NCBI RefSeq assembly: GCF_001192835.1
Contig: NZ_DF968182.1
Location: 1,050,530-1,114,529 of the forward strand
Source of the DNA: Lentimicrobium saccharophilum
GTDB taxonomy: Bacteria; Bacteroidota; Bacteroidia; Bacteroidales; Lentimicrobiaceae
Reading direction: 5' to 3'
Length of the DNA stretch: 64,000 nt
The notes under the pieces are model-generated. The model was not told the origin of the DNA and ran no database searches. It saw only the letters and a program-made list of their open reading frames with translations. Shown here piece after piece: positions 8,201-17,406 of this stretch; the first letter of the stretch is position 1; each line of letters starts with the position of its first letter. The position numbers and the translations under genes were made by a program.

Positions 8201-9679
8201 TTACATGTTTTTCAATACGCCTGCTTCTTCGTTAAAAGCTTCGATCATCTCATCCCATTTCTCCGCCTGGTTGAATTGTTTTTCCCAGATTTCACGGTCA
8301 TACCAAAGCCGGTTCAGGTCTTCGGTTTCTTTGGCCTGCTGCTCCACCCAGGTGAAATATTTAAGGTTATGAATGGCCTTCCGGTCATAATACCCCAGTT
8401 CCCTGAGGTTGTTGCATGCCTGGCCGTATATGCACTTTTCGAAGTCTTTAGCCGCCTGCAGCATAGTGTAGGGCCCTTTTTCAGCTTCCAGTTCAGGCAG
8501 GCGCGACCGGTACATATCTGCTGAGTCGGTGGCCAGGGTAATTACTACATCATTCCTGTTCATTTCGTAATATTTGGCCGTTTTTATGGCCGACAGCAGA
8601 TTCCCGATTCCTGAAATACCCAGCAGGTGAAGCTGCTCAGTGATGCCCTGGTCGAGACCGCAGGATTTCAGGTATTTGTGTCCGTCCGGCTCATTGAAAA
8701 GTCTGAAAACCCGCATGCAGTCCTCATCATCAATGGCTGTTACCATGTCGGTATTCCTGACATTGTGTACCCATGGCACATGTTTGTCGCCAATGCCTTC
8801 AATGCGGTGTCCGCCAAAGCCGTTCAGCATCAGCGTGGGGCATTGCAGGGCTTCGGAAGCCACTATTTTCATTGCCGGAAAGCGTTTTTTGAGGCGGTCA
8901 CCGGCACCGATGGTCCCGGCTGATCCGGTGGCTGAAACATAGGCGGCGAGTTGACTTTTGCCGGTTTTCAGGGCATCATACACTTCTTCTATGGCCGGGG
9001 CAGTGATGTTGTAATGCCATGCCGGATTGCCGAATTCATCAAACTGGTTGAAGATCACGCAATCTGGCCGGTTTCTTCGAATATCCCAGCACTTATCATA
9101 GATCTCTTTTACGTTTGATTCACATCCGGGAGTGGCAATCACTTCGGCGCCTATATCTTCAAGCCATGAAAACCGCTCCCGGCTCATCTCCTCGGGCAGA
9201 ATGGCCACTGCGGTGACGCCCATCAGCCACGAATCAAAAGCGCCCCCGCGGCAATAGTTGCCGGTAGACGGCCAAACCGCTTTGTGATATGAAGGATCAA
9301 ACTCGCCGCTGATGATGCGGGGCGCCAGACAACCATAGGCCGCGCCAACCTTATGTGACCCTGTGGGGAAATACTTGCCGATCAGCATGATAATCCTCGC
9401 ATCAACCCCCGTAAGTACCGTGGGTAGTTCCAGAAAGTTGACCCCACCAAACAACCCGCCGCTTTCCACCGGTTCGTTCTTCCAGGTAATGCGAAAGAGG
9501 TTCAGGGGATGGAGATCCCAAAGACCAATATTTTTCAGAGAATCTTTAATCTTCCCGGGAATAAGCTCCGGATTGCGCATTTGAGCAAATGTGGGCAGGA
9601 TAATCTGCTTTTCACGGAAACGATCAATGGCTTTCCGGCGCGAAACAGCATTAACTACACGGTCGGTAACAGGAATCAT
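8201..9679 (-). CDS. Fold-type II PLP-dependent enzyme, TrpB/cysteine synthase-like
   Basis: A 492-residue enzyme; ATG at 9679 is used, with an in-frame TTG at 9688. The PLP lysine is about Lys110 in FPTGSHKVGAA, similar to the TGSHKIN of TrpB-like proteins, and the phosphate loop is in WPSTGNYCRGG. The middle shows the cysteine-synthase-like run LEDIGAEVIATPG. The last 90 residues are a charged helical extension. I do not recognise a characterised function. Its place ahead of the threonine synthase-like gene and xdhD suggests it works on an amino acid made from purine breakdown, perhaps in place of YgeX. A 119-base gap separates it from the next gene in the same direction. Confidence 0.7.
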   Translation of the reverse strand: MIPVTDRVVNAVSRRKAIDRFREKQIILPTFAQMRNPELIPGKIKDSLKNIGLWDLHPLNLFRITWKNEPVESGGLFGGVNFLELPTVLTGVDARIIMLIGKYFPTGSHKVGAAYGCLAPRIISGEFDPSYHKAVWPSTGNYCRGGAFDSWLMGVTAVAILPEEMSRERFSWLEDIGAEVIATPGCESNVKEIYDKCWDIRRNRPDCVIFNQFDEFGNPAWHYNITAPAIEEVYDALKTGKSQLAAYVSATGSAGTIGAGDRLKKRFPAMKIVASEALQCPTLMLNGFGGHRIEGIGDKHVPWVHNVRNTDMVTAIDDEDCMRVFRLFNEPDGHKYLKSCGLDQGITEQLHLLGISGIGNLLSAIKTAKYYEMNRNDVVITLATDSADMYRSRLPELEAEKGPYTMLQAAKDFEKCIYGQACNNLRELGYYDRKAIHNLKYFTWVEQQAKETEDLNRLWYDREIWEKQFNQAEKWDEMIEAFNEEAGVLKNM

Positions 9680-9695
9680 AGAACACAATTTTACA

Positions 9696-9703
9696 CAAAG
9701 TTA
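9696..9703 (-). promoter_or_regulatory. Possible -7 box for the PLP enzyme-xdhD-ssnA unit
   Basis: Minus strand TAACTTTG matches TAnnTTTG, but it would give a leader of only about 10 bases and no -33 TTG is clear. The gap 9680-9974 shows nothing else. Confidence 0.3.
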
Positions 9704-9974
9704 AAAATGTAAATCTGTTATAGATGCATAAGGAGGCCTTTTTAACACAGATATTTATAAATGAATTCTGGGATGAATGCTTATGGGTAAACCTGGACAT
9801 AAAGTCATGCCGGCCGGCGATTGCTTCGTGGTTCCTGTTACAGGCCATTGGCCGGATGTATGAATTTTCGTTATAAGGCTGTTCCGGAATGCAGCGGTGG
9901 CCTTACCCTGGCATGATCCGTTGCCGCCGCTTCAGGAACCCCCGCCGTATTCTGCCCGAATTATCAAGGATTTA

Positions 9975-10637
9975 CTACCTGTGATTCTTAGTATACCACT
10001 CATTGTATTCTCTGATAATCTTTTCGATATCCCAGGCCCTGTATCCTTCCTGCTTGCCGGCTACCTTTGCGGACAGTTCAGGATAGTCCTCCAGGTACTT
10101 ACTCATGGTTTTTTTGAAATTCAGGGTACTGAGCTTCTCCGGTTCACCGCCGTTTTTTATGCAGATGGATTCAGTGTATAGTTTCTCCTCACTGAAACTC
10201 AGGTCAATTTTAGTGATCTTTTGTTTTTCCTCATCCACCACAATCCGTTTTTTCGAATCTTCCGGTGACTCATAGTACCACTTGTAGTAAGTGACCGGAC
10301 CTTCAATTAACCTGAGAAAAAAATGCACCCCCCTGGCAGCGGTTTCCGGCCAGAATTTAAAACTCTCATAATATCTGGGCCCCACTTTATAGGCTTTAAT
10401 GTCTTTGGGCTTATACCTGACAGCATATTCTTCATCGTCCGGATTGTTGTAAAACAATGCTTTCCGCTGGTTGTCGATATAGTTGTTGAGCTTGATAAAG
10501 CCGTGAATCGTATCGTTTTCAAGTGTAATGACATAACCCGGATAGATCGTCCACAATCTGACAGTATCCCCTTTCTGCTGGGCCGGCAGGTTAGTACAAA
10601 TCAGGATCGTGAATAATAATGTTGTCACCTTTTTCAT
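9975..10637 (-). CDS. Secreted protein of unknown function
   Basis: A 220-residue protein with a clear signal peptide (MKKVTTLLFTILICTNLPAQ, cut after the AQ). The mature start reads YPGYVITLENDTIHGFIKL; many secreted Bacteroidota proteins I recall begin with a similar 'GY-IT-GDTI-G-I' strand pair. Tyrosine-, lysine- and glutamate-rich, no cysteine pair, no sorting domain. It lies inside the split purine-type cluster in the same direction as the PLP enzymes but 295 bases from them. Function unknown. Confidence 0.7.
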   Translation of the reverse strand: MKKVTTLLFTILICTNLPAQQKGDTVRLWTIYPGYVITLENDTIHGFIKLNNYIDNQRKALFYNNPDDEEYAVRYKPKDIKAYKVGPRYYESFKFWPETAARGVHFFLRLIEGPVTYYKWYYESPEDSKKRIVVDEEKQKITKIDLSFSEEKLYTESICIKNGGEPEKLSTLNFKKTMSKYLEDYPELSAKVAGKQEGYRAWDIEKIIREYNEWYTKNHR

Positions 10638-10850
10638 GATTTCACTGGTTTTGTTTTCCGCAATATAAGAAAAAAAAGTGATAATTCAAACAAGGGAACC
10701 GGAATTGTGAATCCGGATTGATAGACGATGTTGCATGCAGGTATTTTCACCGGTGTGCGGGTAAATTATATGTTTTTGCAGACAGACCGGATGTTTGCTT
10801 GATTCCTGTGATGATTCTATTTACAATAGGATTGCTCTTTAAGGTTGTTT

Positions 10851-10904
10851 AAACAGTTTCAGCGGTGAGGCCCGCATGAAGATTGCCTCCTGAAAACTGT
10901 TTTT
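10851..10904 (+). terminator. Hairpin with T-run, no upstream gene
   Basis: AAACAGTTTCAG (10851-10862) pairs with CTGAAAACTGTTT (10890-10902) with one bulge, and GAGGC/GCCTC pair inside. Five T follow, so it looks like a plus-strand terminator, yet no intact plus-strand gene lies upstream. It may belong to the decayed T9SS gene or to a small RNA. Confidence 0.4.
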
Positions 10905-11040
10905 ATGCTGAAAGCAGCCGGTTAAGCAGCCATGCAAATGTCGGATTGGCTATATGTTTTAACAGGTGTGAGCAATATTTTTCCGGTTGAGTTGTCGGAT
11001 AAGTAAAATTGCCGGTAATCAATTAAAAAAGATGATTGCA

Positions 11041-11160
11041 GGTATGCATAAAGTAATTGCTGATATTTCTTCATTACGGCCGGGCACTTATCTGCTCTCT
11101 CCGGAGGCCGGAGAATTGCAGAGAAACAAAATGGCGGTAATTAATAGGCCGGATAATCCG
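11041..11160 (+). pseudogene. Relic of a T9SS C-terminal sorting domain
   Basis: A plus-strand frame here reads ADISSLRPGTYLL, then EAGELQRNKMAVINR, which is the typical end of a type A T9SS sorting domain ('...L-PG-YL-...K-V---'). Nothing upstream in frame looks like the rest of such a protein, and the frame runs on past the expected end. The bases GTAATTAATAGG look like an original GTAATTAA(A)TAG stop that lost one base. A strong hairpin with T-run (11168-11213) follows at once, as expected for the old terminator. The remainder of 10638-11040 shows no gene. Confidence 0.5.
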
Positions 11161-11167
11161 ATGCTTC

Positions 11168-11213
11168 AAACTGCTTCATTGAAAAGGATTATCCTTTCAC
11201 TGAAGCAGTTTTT
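11168..11213 (+). terminator. Strong hairpin with T-run behind the T9SS relic
   Basis: AAACTGCTTCA (11168-11178) pairs perfectly with TGAAGCAGTTT (11201-11211), with an inner AAAGG/CCTTT stem, and T-rich sequence follows. It probably ended transcription of the decayed gene and now lies 170 bases upstream of the next start. Confidence 0.55.
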
Positions 11214-11248
11214 CATTGTAATACGGTCCGCTGAATCAGGATTTCGTT

Positions 11249-11304
11249 GCGTTTATTGGTCAAATCCGGGCGAATATAAATCCGGCCCCGGCATTGATAA
11301 ATCG
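11249..11304 (+). promoter_or_regulatory. Conserved upstream box shared with the gene at 39875
   Basis: Starts with GCGTTTAT and holds two direct repeats AAATCCGG at 11262-11269 and 11278-11285, 16 bases apart, then a CCCGGC and an ATCG. The same order and spacing occur at 39753-39808 upstream of the second T9SS beta-helix gene. Weaker matching continues to the ATCATTTTAA near 11340. Direct repeats of this kind suit a dimeric DNA-binding regulator; a LytTR regulator is encoded 3 kb downstream. That link is inference. Confidence 0.65.
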
Positions 11305-11367
11305 TGTTCAACTCCCCTTTTTATACAGGCTAACTTTATAATCATTTTAACTGTAAACCCATAAAAA

Positions 11368-11374
11368 AAGGAGG
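11368..11374 (+). promoter_or_regulatory. Strong Shine-Dalgarno site AAGGAGG
   Basis: AAGGAGG lies five bases before the ATG at 11380. Strong sites like this are uncommon in this phylum and fix the start of the beta-helix protein. Confidence 0.75.
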
Positions 11375-11379
11375 TTACC

Positions 11380-14094
11380 ATGAGCAAAAAGTTACGTTTG
11401 ATTTTTATCGGCTGCGCTTTAATGTGTTTTACAGGAGCAGGTTATGCGCAGATTTTCATGCAGGGCCTGGTGGAGCAAAATGAGGGTATTTATGCCTGGA
11501 ATGCCGATGGAACCGGTCCTGAACCGGCCGCCACCGGCCACATTTCTGAGTCAGGCGCCTGGTATTACTATTGTGCATCCGCTGATTACAACGGAATAAA
11601 CCCCAACCCCGGTTCAGCAATGGCACATTTAACGAACATCAGGGGATTCCCGCAGTTTTATGAAAAGCTGTTGCAATATAACTATACACTGGCTGATGTA
11701 CAGGTTAAATGTACATTGTCAGACCTGGGCGATGACATCGAAGGACTGGACTGGTTTTCTATTGACGGTAACTCGTTTTCAAATTATTATCATGCCCACC
11801 TGATTATTCTGGTGGATGGCCATGGGATACTGAATTTAATTCTTGATTACAACATGTTGATTGTTAATCAGTATTCTGGTCAAAGGGCGAGTGAATCAGG
11901 ATATGCACCCGTCAGGGATATTTCCGGAGCTGGTCCCGCAAACTTCAGGGAGATTGCTCAGGCTTTTCTTGCAGACCTGGGTAAAGATGAATTAAGATTC
12001 ATTGGTACTTCCATTGATTTCCACTCCGGTTTAAGTGGTAATGGCCGCACTGGTGGCAGGTTCAATATTTCCGGTTACTTTGAAAGAGGGAAACCTGAAA
12101 TGCCGCTTATCGGACTTGCAAACGATCATGAGGGACTGGCAGGCTGGAATGCCGATGGTTCCGGTCCTGAGCCTCAGGGTGTCGGGCACAATAATTTCTT
12201 CTATTACACGGCTTCACGCGATTATGGCGGTATAGACCCCCACAGCGGTGCCGCTTTTGCCCACTTCACTGAAGGATATACCGGCTTTAGAAATACACAA
12301 TTGCAGCTTATGCGTTGCGGATACCTGACCAGTGACCTGAAAGTAAAAACCGGCCTCTCAAGCCTCGGCCCTGATATCTTTGGGAATGACTGGGGGTACT
12401 CCGGATCACACCACTGGAGCAATTTTTACAACAATTATCTGGTGATTGAACTTAGTGGTGAGCCCATTCTTGTCATGCTGGCCGATACCAACCAAATCGT
12501 GGAGTACACTAACGACTGGACCTGTAAATCGTCATTTTCTCCGGTTTACAATATCTCAGTATCAGAACAGGCAGGCCTGGTAGCCCGGTCTATGATGAAA
12601 GATATTGGCAGTCATTATCTGTTGCTGAAAACATCCTGCCTGATCCGCCTCCCCGGTAGCGAATTTAATGCCAACGGGCGCTCTGGCGGACTGTGGGAAG
12701 TAGTATCAGCCAGCCTGACGGGTGAGCATAACAAGGCTACTTTCATTTCCGCAAGCCCTGTCAGTGGCATATGGACTGCCGATCATTCCCCTTACTTTAT
12801 TGATGACCATGTGATGATTGAGAATGGCTCGGTGCTCACGATTGAGCCGGGGGTGGAGATTAAAGTAAGAGGGCAGTTACATTTCGATGTACAGGGGAGT
12901 ATTGTTGCAGGTGGTGTTGCCGGACAACCGGTCGTCTTCACCCGTTCAAATCCGCTGTTTTATTGGGGTGGAGTTCAGTTTGCCTCCCCCCCGGAATCCA
13001 ATGACTCATCAAAATTTGACCATTGTATTTTTGAACATTCGCAGGCACAGGGGGAAACTCCCTACAACTGCGGCGGTGCATTTCGGATGAGCGACTACAG
13101 TAAACTCAGCATCACCAATACATTGTTCAGGAACAACCATGCTGATTTCAATCCTCTCGGATATATTCCTGTGGGCGGCGCCTTAGCAATGATTAATTCA
13201 AAACCTTTAATTCAGAACTGCGAATTTCTTGACAATGTCGCTGAAGAAGGAGGCGCAATAACTGTCAGTATTGACAGTAAGCCTGTTATTTCAAATTGTC
13301 TCTTTGCCCGTAATCAGGCCGAGGCAGGTGGTGCCGTTTCATTCAGAATGAACGGGGACGGCCTGTTTACGAATTGTACATTTGCAGAGAATACCGCTGA
13401 CCGCGGGGGCGCCCTGCATTGTACCTTTGGCTCTAATCCGTTTATTATCAATTCAATCCTCTGGAACAATTCTGCAAATTTTGGTAAAGAAGTCTACCTG
13501 GGTACTGCCGGTTCGCATCCGGGATTTTATTATTGCGATATTCAGCTTGGTTCAGCAGGATTCGGAGGTTTCGGCGGTGCTCATTTTAATGGCGATTACT
13601 TATTCAATATTGAACGGGACCCGCAATTTACCGGGGAGGGTGAATTTCCTTATGCCCTAGGCAATAACAGTTCACCTTGCTGGAATGCCGGAACACCGGA
13701 TACCTCTGCATGGTTTTGCCATGAATACCTGCCTGACGTTTGCCTTTGCGGAAATATCAGGATTGGAGATGGCCGGATAGACATCGGCGCCTATGAGTAC
13801 CTGTTGTCAACCGGTTATGAAACTCCTGTGGCAAGCGCGGATGACGGACTGATTATCTATCCGAATCCTTCTTCGGAAGTGATAAGGATTGATTTTGAAC
13901 TGAAAAATGCCGGAAAGGTTGTAATAGAATTGTATGACCTCTCGGGCAGGCTGGTTGCATTGCCTTTTGAACAAAACTGCAGCAGGGGCATTCAGAAGCT
14001 AAGCTACAATCCTGGTCAGCTTGCAAGAGGTGTCTATAATTGCCGTATTACAGCAGAAGGCAGAGCCATTAACAGGCTTCTCGTGCGGAACTGA
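11380..14094 (+). CDS. Large secreted beta-helix protein with T9SS sorting domain
   Basis: A 904-residue protein. A signal peptide ends at AGYAQ (about residue 24). Residues about 28-235 and 243-455 are two copies of one domain: EGIYAWNADGTGPEP and EGLAGWNADGSGPEP start them, and both continue with a YYY-A--DY-GI-P--G-A-AH-T run. From about 465 to 790 comes a right-handed parallel beta-helix with repeated 'NC-F--N-A---GGA' turns, ending in an IDIGAYEY motif common in such proteins. The last 75 residues (YPNPSSEVIRIDF to the end) form a type A T9SS sorting domain, so it is exported across the outer membrane. Ligand unknown. The repeated N-terminal domain is not one I can name. Confidence 0.85.
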   Translation: MSKKLRLIFIGCALMCFTGAGYAQIFMQGLVEQNEGIYAWNADGTGPEPAATGHISESGAWYYYCASADYNGINPNPGSAMAHLTNIRGFPQFYEKLLQYNYTLADVQVKCTLSDLGDDIEGLDWFSIDGNSFSNYYHAHLIILVDGHGILNLILDYNMLIVNQYSGQRASESGYAPVRDISGAGPANFREIAQAFLADLGKDELRFIGTSIDFHSGLSGNGRTGGRFNISGYFERGKPEMPLIGLANDHEGLAGWNADGSGPEPQGVGHNNFFYYTASRDYGGIDPHSGAAFAHFTEGYTGFRNTQLQLMRCGYLTSDLKVKTGLSSLGPDIFGNDWGYSGSHHWSNFYNNYLVIELSGEPILVMLADTNQIVEYTNDWTCKSSFSPVYNISVSEQAGLVARSMMKDIGSHYLLLKTSCLIRLPGSEFNANGRSGGLWEVVSASLTGEHNKATFISASPVSGIWTADHSPYFIDDHVMIENGSVLTIEPGVEIKVRGQLHFDVQGSIVAGGVAGQPVVFTRSNPLFYWGGVQFASPPESNDSSKFDHCIFEHSQAQGETPYNCGGAFRMSDYSKLSITNTLFRNNHADFNPLGYIPVGGALAMINSKPLIQNCEFLDNVAEEGGAITVSIDSKPVISNCLFARNQAEAGGAVSFRMNGDGLFTNCTFAENTADRGGALHCTFGSNPFIINSILWNNSANFGKEVYLGTAGSHPGFYYCDIQLGSAGFGGFGGAHFNGDYLFNIERDPQFTGEGEFPYALGNNSSPCWNAGTPDTSAWFCHEYLPDVCLCGNIRIGDGRIDIGAYEYLLSTGYETPVASADDGLIIYPNPSSEVIRIDFELKNAGKVVIELYDLSGRLVALPFEQNCSRGIQKLSYNPGQLARGVYNCRITAEGRAINRLLVRN

Positions 14095-14373
14095 CAGTTA
14101 GCTGACTCAAATGCAGGATCTTCGGAGAAGCCTTGCTGGTCAGTACACTGATTTTTTTGAAATAAACCTTCTCAACCGGAAGCGGGGATATGGAAAATAG
14201 GGTAGTTCGTGGCTGCAGGCATAGGTTGGGAAGGTTTTTTTCTATGCCGGTTCGTGAACCCCGGCTTGGATGGCGGGCATTCGTTTGCATGGGTCGCCGG
14301 GGAATGATAATGAGCTGAAAATTTGTAAATCAGCACAATAATGCTTATCTTTAAAAAAAAATATGGATTGGAT

Positions 14374-15129
14374 ATGCTGAGGACCGTCATTATTGACGAT
14401 GAAGCACACATGCGCCAGACCCTTGAGAATCTGGTGCATCAGTATTGTCCTAATATTGAAGTGGTCGCAAAGGCCGATGGTGTTGAGAGCGGGGAACTGG
14501 CGATCCGGAGGACGCATCCGGACCTGATACTGCTGGACATACGTATGGAAGACGGAACCGGCTTCGACCTGCTCAGGAGACTTGATCCCATTGATTTTAA
14601 GGTTATTTTTATTACCGCCTTTGATGAATTTGCCATCAGGGCATTTCGTTTTTCAGCGCTTGACTACCTGCTAAAACCGGTTGATCCTGACGAGTTGATT
14701 GATGCAGTTCGCAAAGCGGATGCAACTTTTCAGGGCGATTTCAACACACAGCTGGATGCCCTCAGCGAACACCTGAAGCTGCAGGATAAAACGGCCAGAA
14801 AACTGATCGTAAAAACCAGCGATTTCATTCATCTGTTGTGCATTCAGGATATTCTTTTCTGCGAGTCGGACGGGAGTTATACCAATATATACCTGGCCGA
14901 CGGATCAAGAATAACCGCTTCCGCCATACTGCGCGACTACGAGGATATGCTGGCTGATTACGGCTTTTTCAGGGTGCATAAATCATACCTGATCAATGTC
15001 AGGTACATTCAGAAATTCGAACGTGCCGATGGCGGGTATGTGATCATCAAAGGCGACCACAAGGTTCCGGTGGCTTCGCGGAAGAAGGAACTCTTGCTCG
15101 AGATGTTTGAAAGACTGGCTCATATCTGA
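14374..15129 (+). CDS. LytTR-family response regulator
   Basis: A 251-residue regulator. Residues 1-120 form a receiver domain (IIDDEA, phospho-aspartate in LILLDIRM, LLKPVD). After a linker, the C-terminal LytTR DNA-binding domain shows DILFCESDGSYTNIYL and FFRVHKSYLINVRYI. The ATG at 14374 is used because the receiver starts there; an upstream in-frame ATG at 14341 adds an A-rich, unlikely start. The histidine kinase follows 205 bases downstream in the same direction, so they form a two-component pair. LytTR domains often bind direct repeats, and such repeats occur upstream of both T9SS beta-helix genes. Confidence 0.9.
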   Translation: MLRTVIIDDEAHMRQTLENLVHQYCPNIEVVAKADGVESGELAIRRTHPDLILLDIRMEDGTGFDLLRRLDPIDFKVIFITAFDEFAIRAFRFSALDYLLKPVDPDELIDAVRKADATFQGDFNTQLDALSEHLKLQDKTARKLIVKTSDFIHLLCIQDILFCESDGSYTNIYLADGSRITASAILRDYEDMLADYGFFRVHKSYLINVRYIQKFERADGGYVIIKGDHKVPVASRKKELLLEMFERLAHI

Positions 15130-15334
15130 ACCCCTTCTGCCTAACTGACTGAATCTGAAGGGAATTGCTCCCGCTTTTAATCTGAAGGTATTGCAGGTCC
15201 CCTTTTGAGGAAAGTTATGTTTTTATAATGATTCATTATCTTGCCGGCTGACCGGAACTATGCTCTCCTGCATGCACGCTGACCAATGCTGACCTTTCTG
15301 CCGGTTATTGGAAATCATTAATGCTGATAATGTC

Positions 15335-17395
15335 ATGTATCCCGGTTTTAAACAGGTTCAGGGTTTACTCCCCTTTATCTTTGCGTTGTGGAGTCTGATT
15401 TCAGGGACCGGGGCGGTTGCACAACTTTATTATTCTCCCGATGCGGTTGATACAAGTGCTTTGCTGAAACAGGCACAAAGTCCGGACCCTGCTGCAAAGT
15501 CAGAAGCTCTTGCCGAACTGGCATACTTTTTTCGCCAGAAAAACCCGGAAAGAAGCCTGTTACTTGCAGAGGAGGCTTTGAAATATGCACATCCCGAAAA
15601 AGATTTAAGCTGGCTGGTTAAGATTTATTTTGCCCGGGGAGCTGCTTTTCATTACCTGGGCAACTATCCCGAATCGGTGCGCTGGAGCCTTGATGCCCTT
15701 GACCTGGCAACCAAAACGGAGGACCCGCTGATGTGGTTCAGGTCAATAGAGCTACTGGTACTAACCTACCTTTATTCCAGCAATGACGAACTGGCCATGA
15801 AGTACGCGTCAATGGCTTTTCCGATGATTTCCGCCGCTAAAAGCAAAACCGAAAAATTTGGTTTGCTGATCAGGCTGGGATGGGTATATAAACAGACGGG
15901 AAATTTTGAGCGGGCTATACCTTTATTTCTGAAGGCAGATCAGCTCAGCGGAGAATGCGACACAATAGGGCCGGCAAATACCTCGCTCAATGCCCTTCAC
16001 CTGGGAAGCTGCTATTACGCCCTGAAACAAACTGACAGCGCCCTGTACTTTTTCAGGAAAAGCGACAGGGTAAGGGCTGCTAACCATATTGAGGTGATCG
16101 ACCGGGTTGTTACCGGCATTGGCCAATGTTTCAGAAATATGAACCGCCCGGATTCGGCTATGCATTATTTTCAGATCAGCAGAAATTTGTCTGAACAAAC
16201 GGGAGATATGAGCAACCTGGCAACAGTTAACCTGGAACTGGGTAATTTATACCGCGAAGCCGGTCTGATCAGTGAGGCATTGGCGTATTACCGGCAGGCG
16301 GTTTCATTCGGGAAATGGGTTGCGGAAAATCATGCATTTTATACTGACCAGCGCAAGAGCATTGATTTCTGGTTTTCACCAAGTCAGGACGTGCCCGTGT
16401 TCTATGAGATCAGCGGCTACAAAACGGTAATCGCAGCCTACAGAAGCATCAGCGAGGTATACAGGGACCAGGGAAATTACAGGGATGCCTTAATAAATTT
16501 TGAAGAAGCTGTAAGCGTTGAAGATCTGCTCGAGAAAATCTACCGCCGGAGTGAAGTGATTCAGCTCAGCACACGCTATGAAACCAGTTTCAAGGATCAG
16601 AAAATTCAAATGCTCCTCCGTGAAAGCGAACAGGGTATTCTGAAAATTAACCGCTCAAGGGTTATTATTCTGATACTGTCGGGTTTCATGGCGCTGGGGT
16701 TGGTCATTTTTCTTTTTTTGTTCCGCAATAAATCAGTCAAAGCGCGCCAGCAAAGTATTTCTTTGCAGCAGCGGCTGCTTCGCTCCCAGATGAATCCGCA
16801 TTTTATCTATAATTCCCTTTCCTGTATCCAGAGTTTTATCCTGAGTCATGAACCGGATCTGGCCAACAAGTATCTGGCACATTTCGCAAGGCTGATGCGG
16901 AATATTCTCAAGAGCAGTGCGCAGGAATTTGTTACCCTTGAGGAAGAGATTGTTACCATTGAGAATTATCTCGAACTGCAACGGGTGAGGTTTGCCGATA
17001 AATTTGACTTCAGAATAGAGGTGGATGAAAATCTTGATACCGGAACACTTTTATTGCCGCCGATGATGGCGCAGCCATTTATCGAAAACTCCATAGAACA
17101 CGGAATAAAGCATAAAGAGACCAAAGGATTGATTGAAGTCAGGTTCTGGCAGAGCAATGGATCGTTTTATTGTGAAATCAGGGATGACGGTGTCGGACGG
17201 GAGAAAGCCATGGAAATACAAATGAAATCAGATGCAAAGCACAGGTCGGTGGCAACCACCATAACCCGGGAGCGGTTAGCGGTGATCAACCGTAAGCGCA
17301 AACACAAGATCAGCCTGGGTATCATCGACCTTAAGGATGATGCCGGGGAAGGCGTCGGGACGCGCGTGGTATTTGAAGTGCCGATGAGGTTATAG
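15335..17395 (+). CDS. LytS-type sensor histidine kinase with periplasmic TPR domain
   Basis: A 686-residue membrane kinase. A signal peptide (ending GAVAQ) is followed by about 400 residues of helical TPR-like repeats, for instance YLGNYPESVRWSLDALDLA and YRDQGNYRDALINFEEAV. One membrane helix (RVIILILSGFMALGLVIFLF) leads to the His_kinase domain: phospho-histidine in RSQMNPHFIYNSL, then QPFIENSIEHG and RDDGVGRE of the ATP site. I use the ATG at 15335; an in-frame TTG at 15308 precedes it. It likely senses a periplasmic signal through the TPR part and phosphorylates the LytTR regulator upstream. Confidence 0.9.
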   Translation: MYPGFKQVQGLLPFIFALWSLISGTGAVAQLYYSPDAVDTSALLKQAQSPDPAAKSEALAELAYFFRQKNPERSLLLAEEALKYAHPEKDLSWLVKIYFARGAAFHYLGNYPESVRWSLDALDLATKTEDPLMWFRSIELLVLTYLYSSNDELAMKYASMAFPMISAAKSKTEKFGLLIRLGWVYKQTGNFERAIPLFLKADQLSGECDTIGPANTSLNALHLGSCYYALKQTDSALYFFRKSDRVRAANHIEVIDRVVTGIGQCFRNMNRPDSAMHYFQISRNLSEQTGDMSNLATVNLELGNLYREAGLISEALAYYRQAVSFGKWVAENHAFYTDQRKSIDFWFSPSQDVPVFYEISGYKTVIAAYRSISEVYRDQGNYRDALINFEEAVSVEDLLEKIYRRSEVIQLSTRYETSFKDQKIQMLLRESEQGILKINRSRVIILILSGFMALGLVIFLFLFRNKSVKARQQSISLQQRLLRSQMNPHFIYNSLSCIQSFILSHEPDLANKYLAHFARLMRNILKSSAQEFVTLEEEIVTIENYLELQRVRFADKFDFRIEVDENLDTGTLLLPPMMAQPFIENSIEHGIKHKETKGLIEVRFWQSNGSFYCEIRDDGVGREKAMEIQMKSDAKHRSVATTITRERLAVINRKRKHKISLGIIDLKDDAGEGVGTRVVFEVPMRL

Positions 17396-17406
17396 TTTCT
17401 GCGCGT

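Noticed and set aside
10987..11364. A 125-residue plus-strand protein
   Set aside because: The only recognisable part is a T9SS sorting-domain end in the middle; no signal peptide, and it runs through a hairpin and the control box. Treated as a relic.
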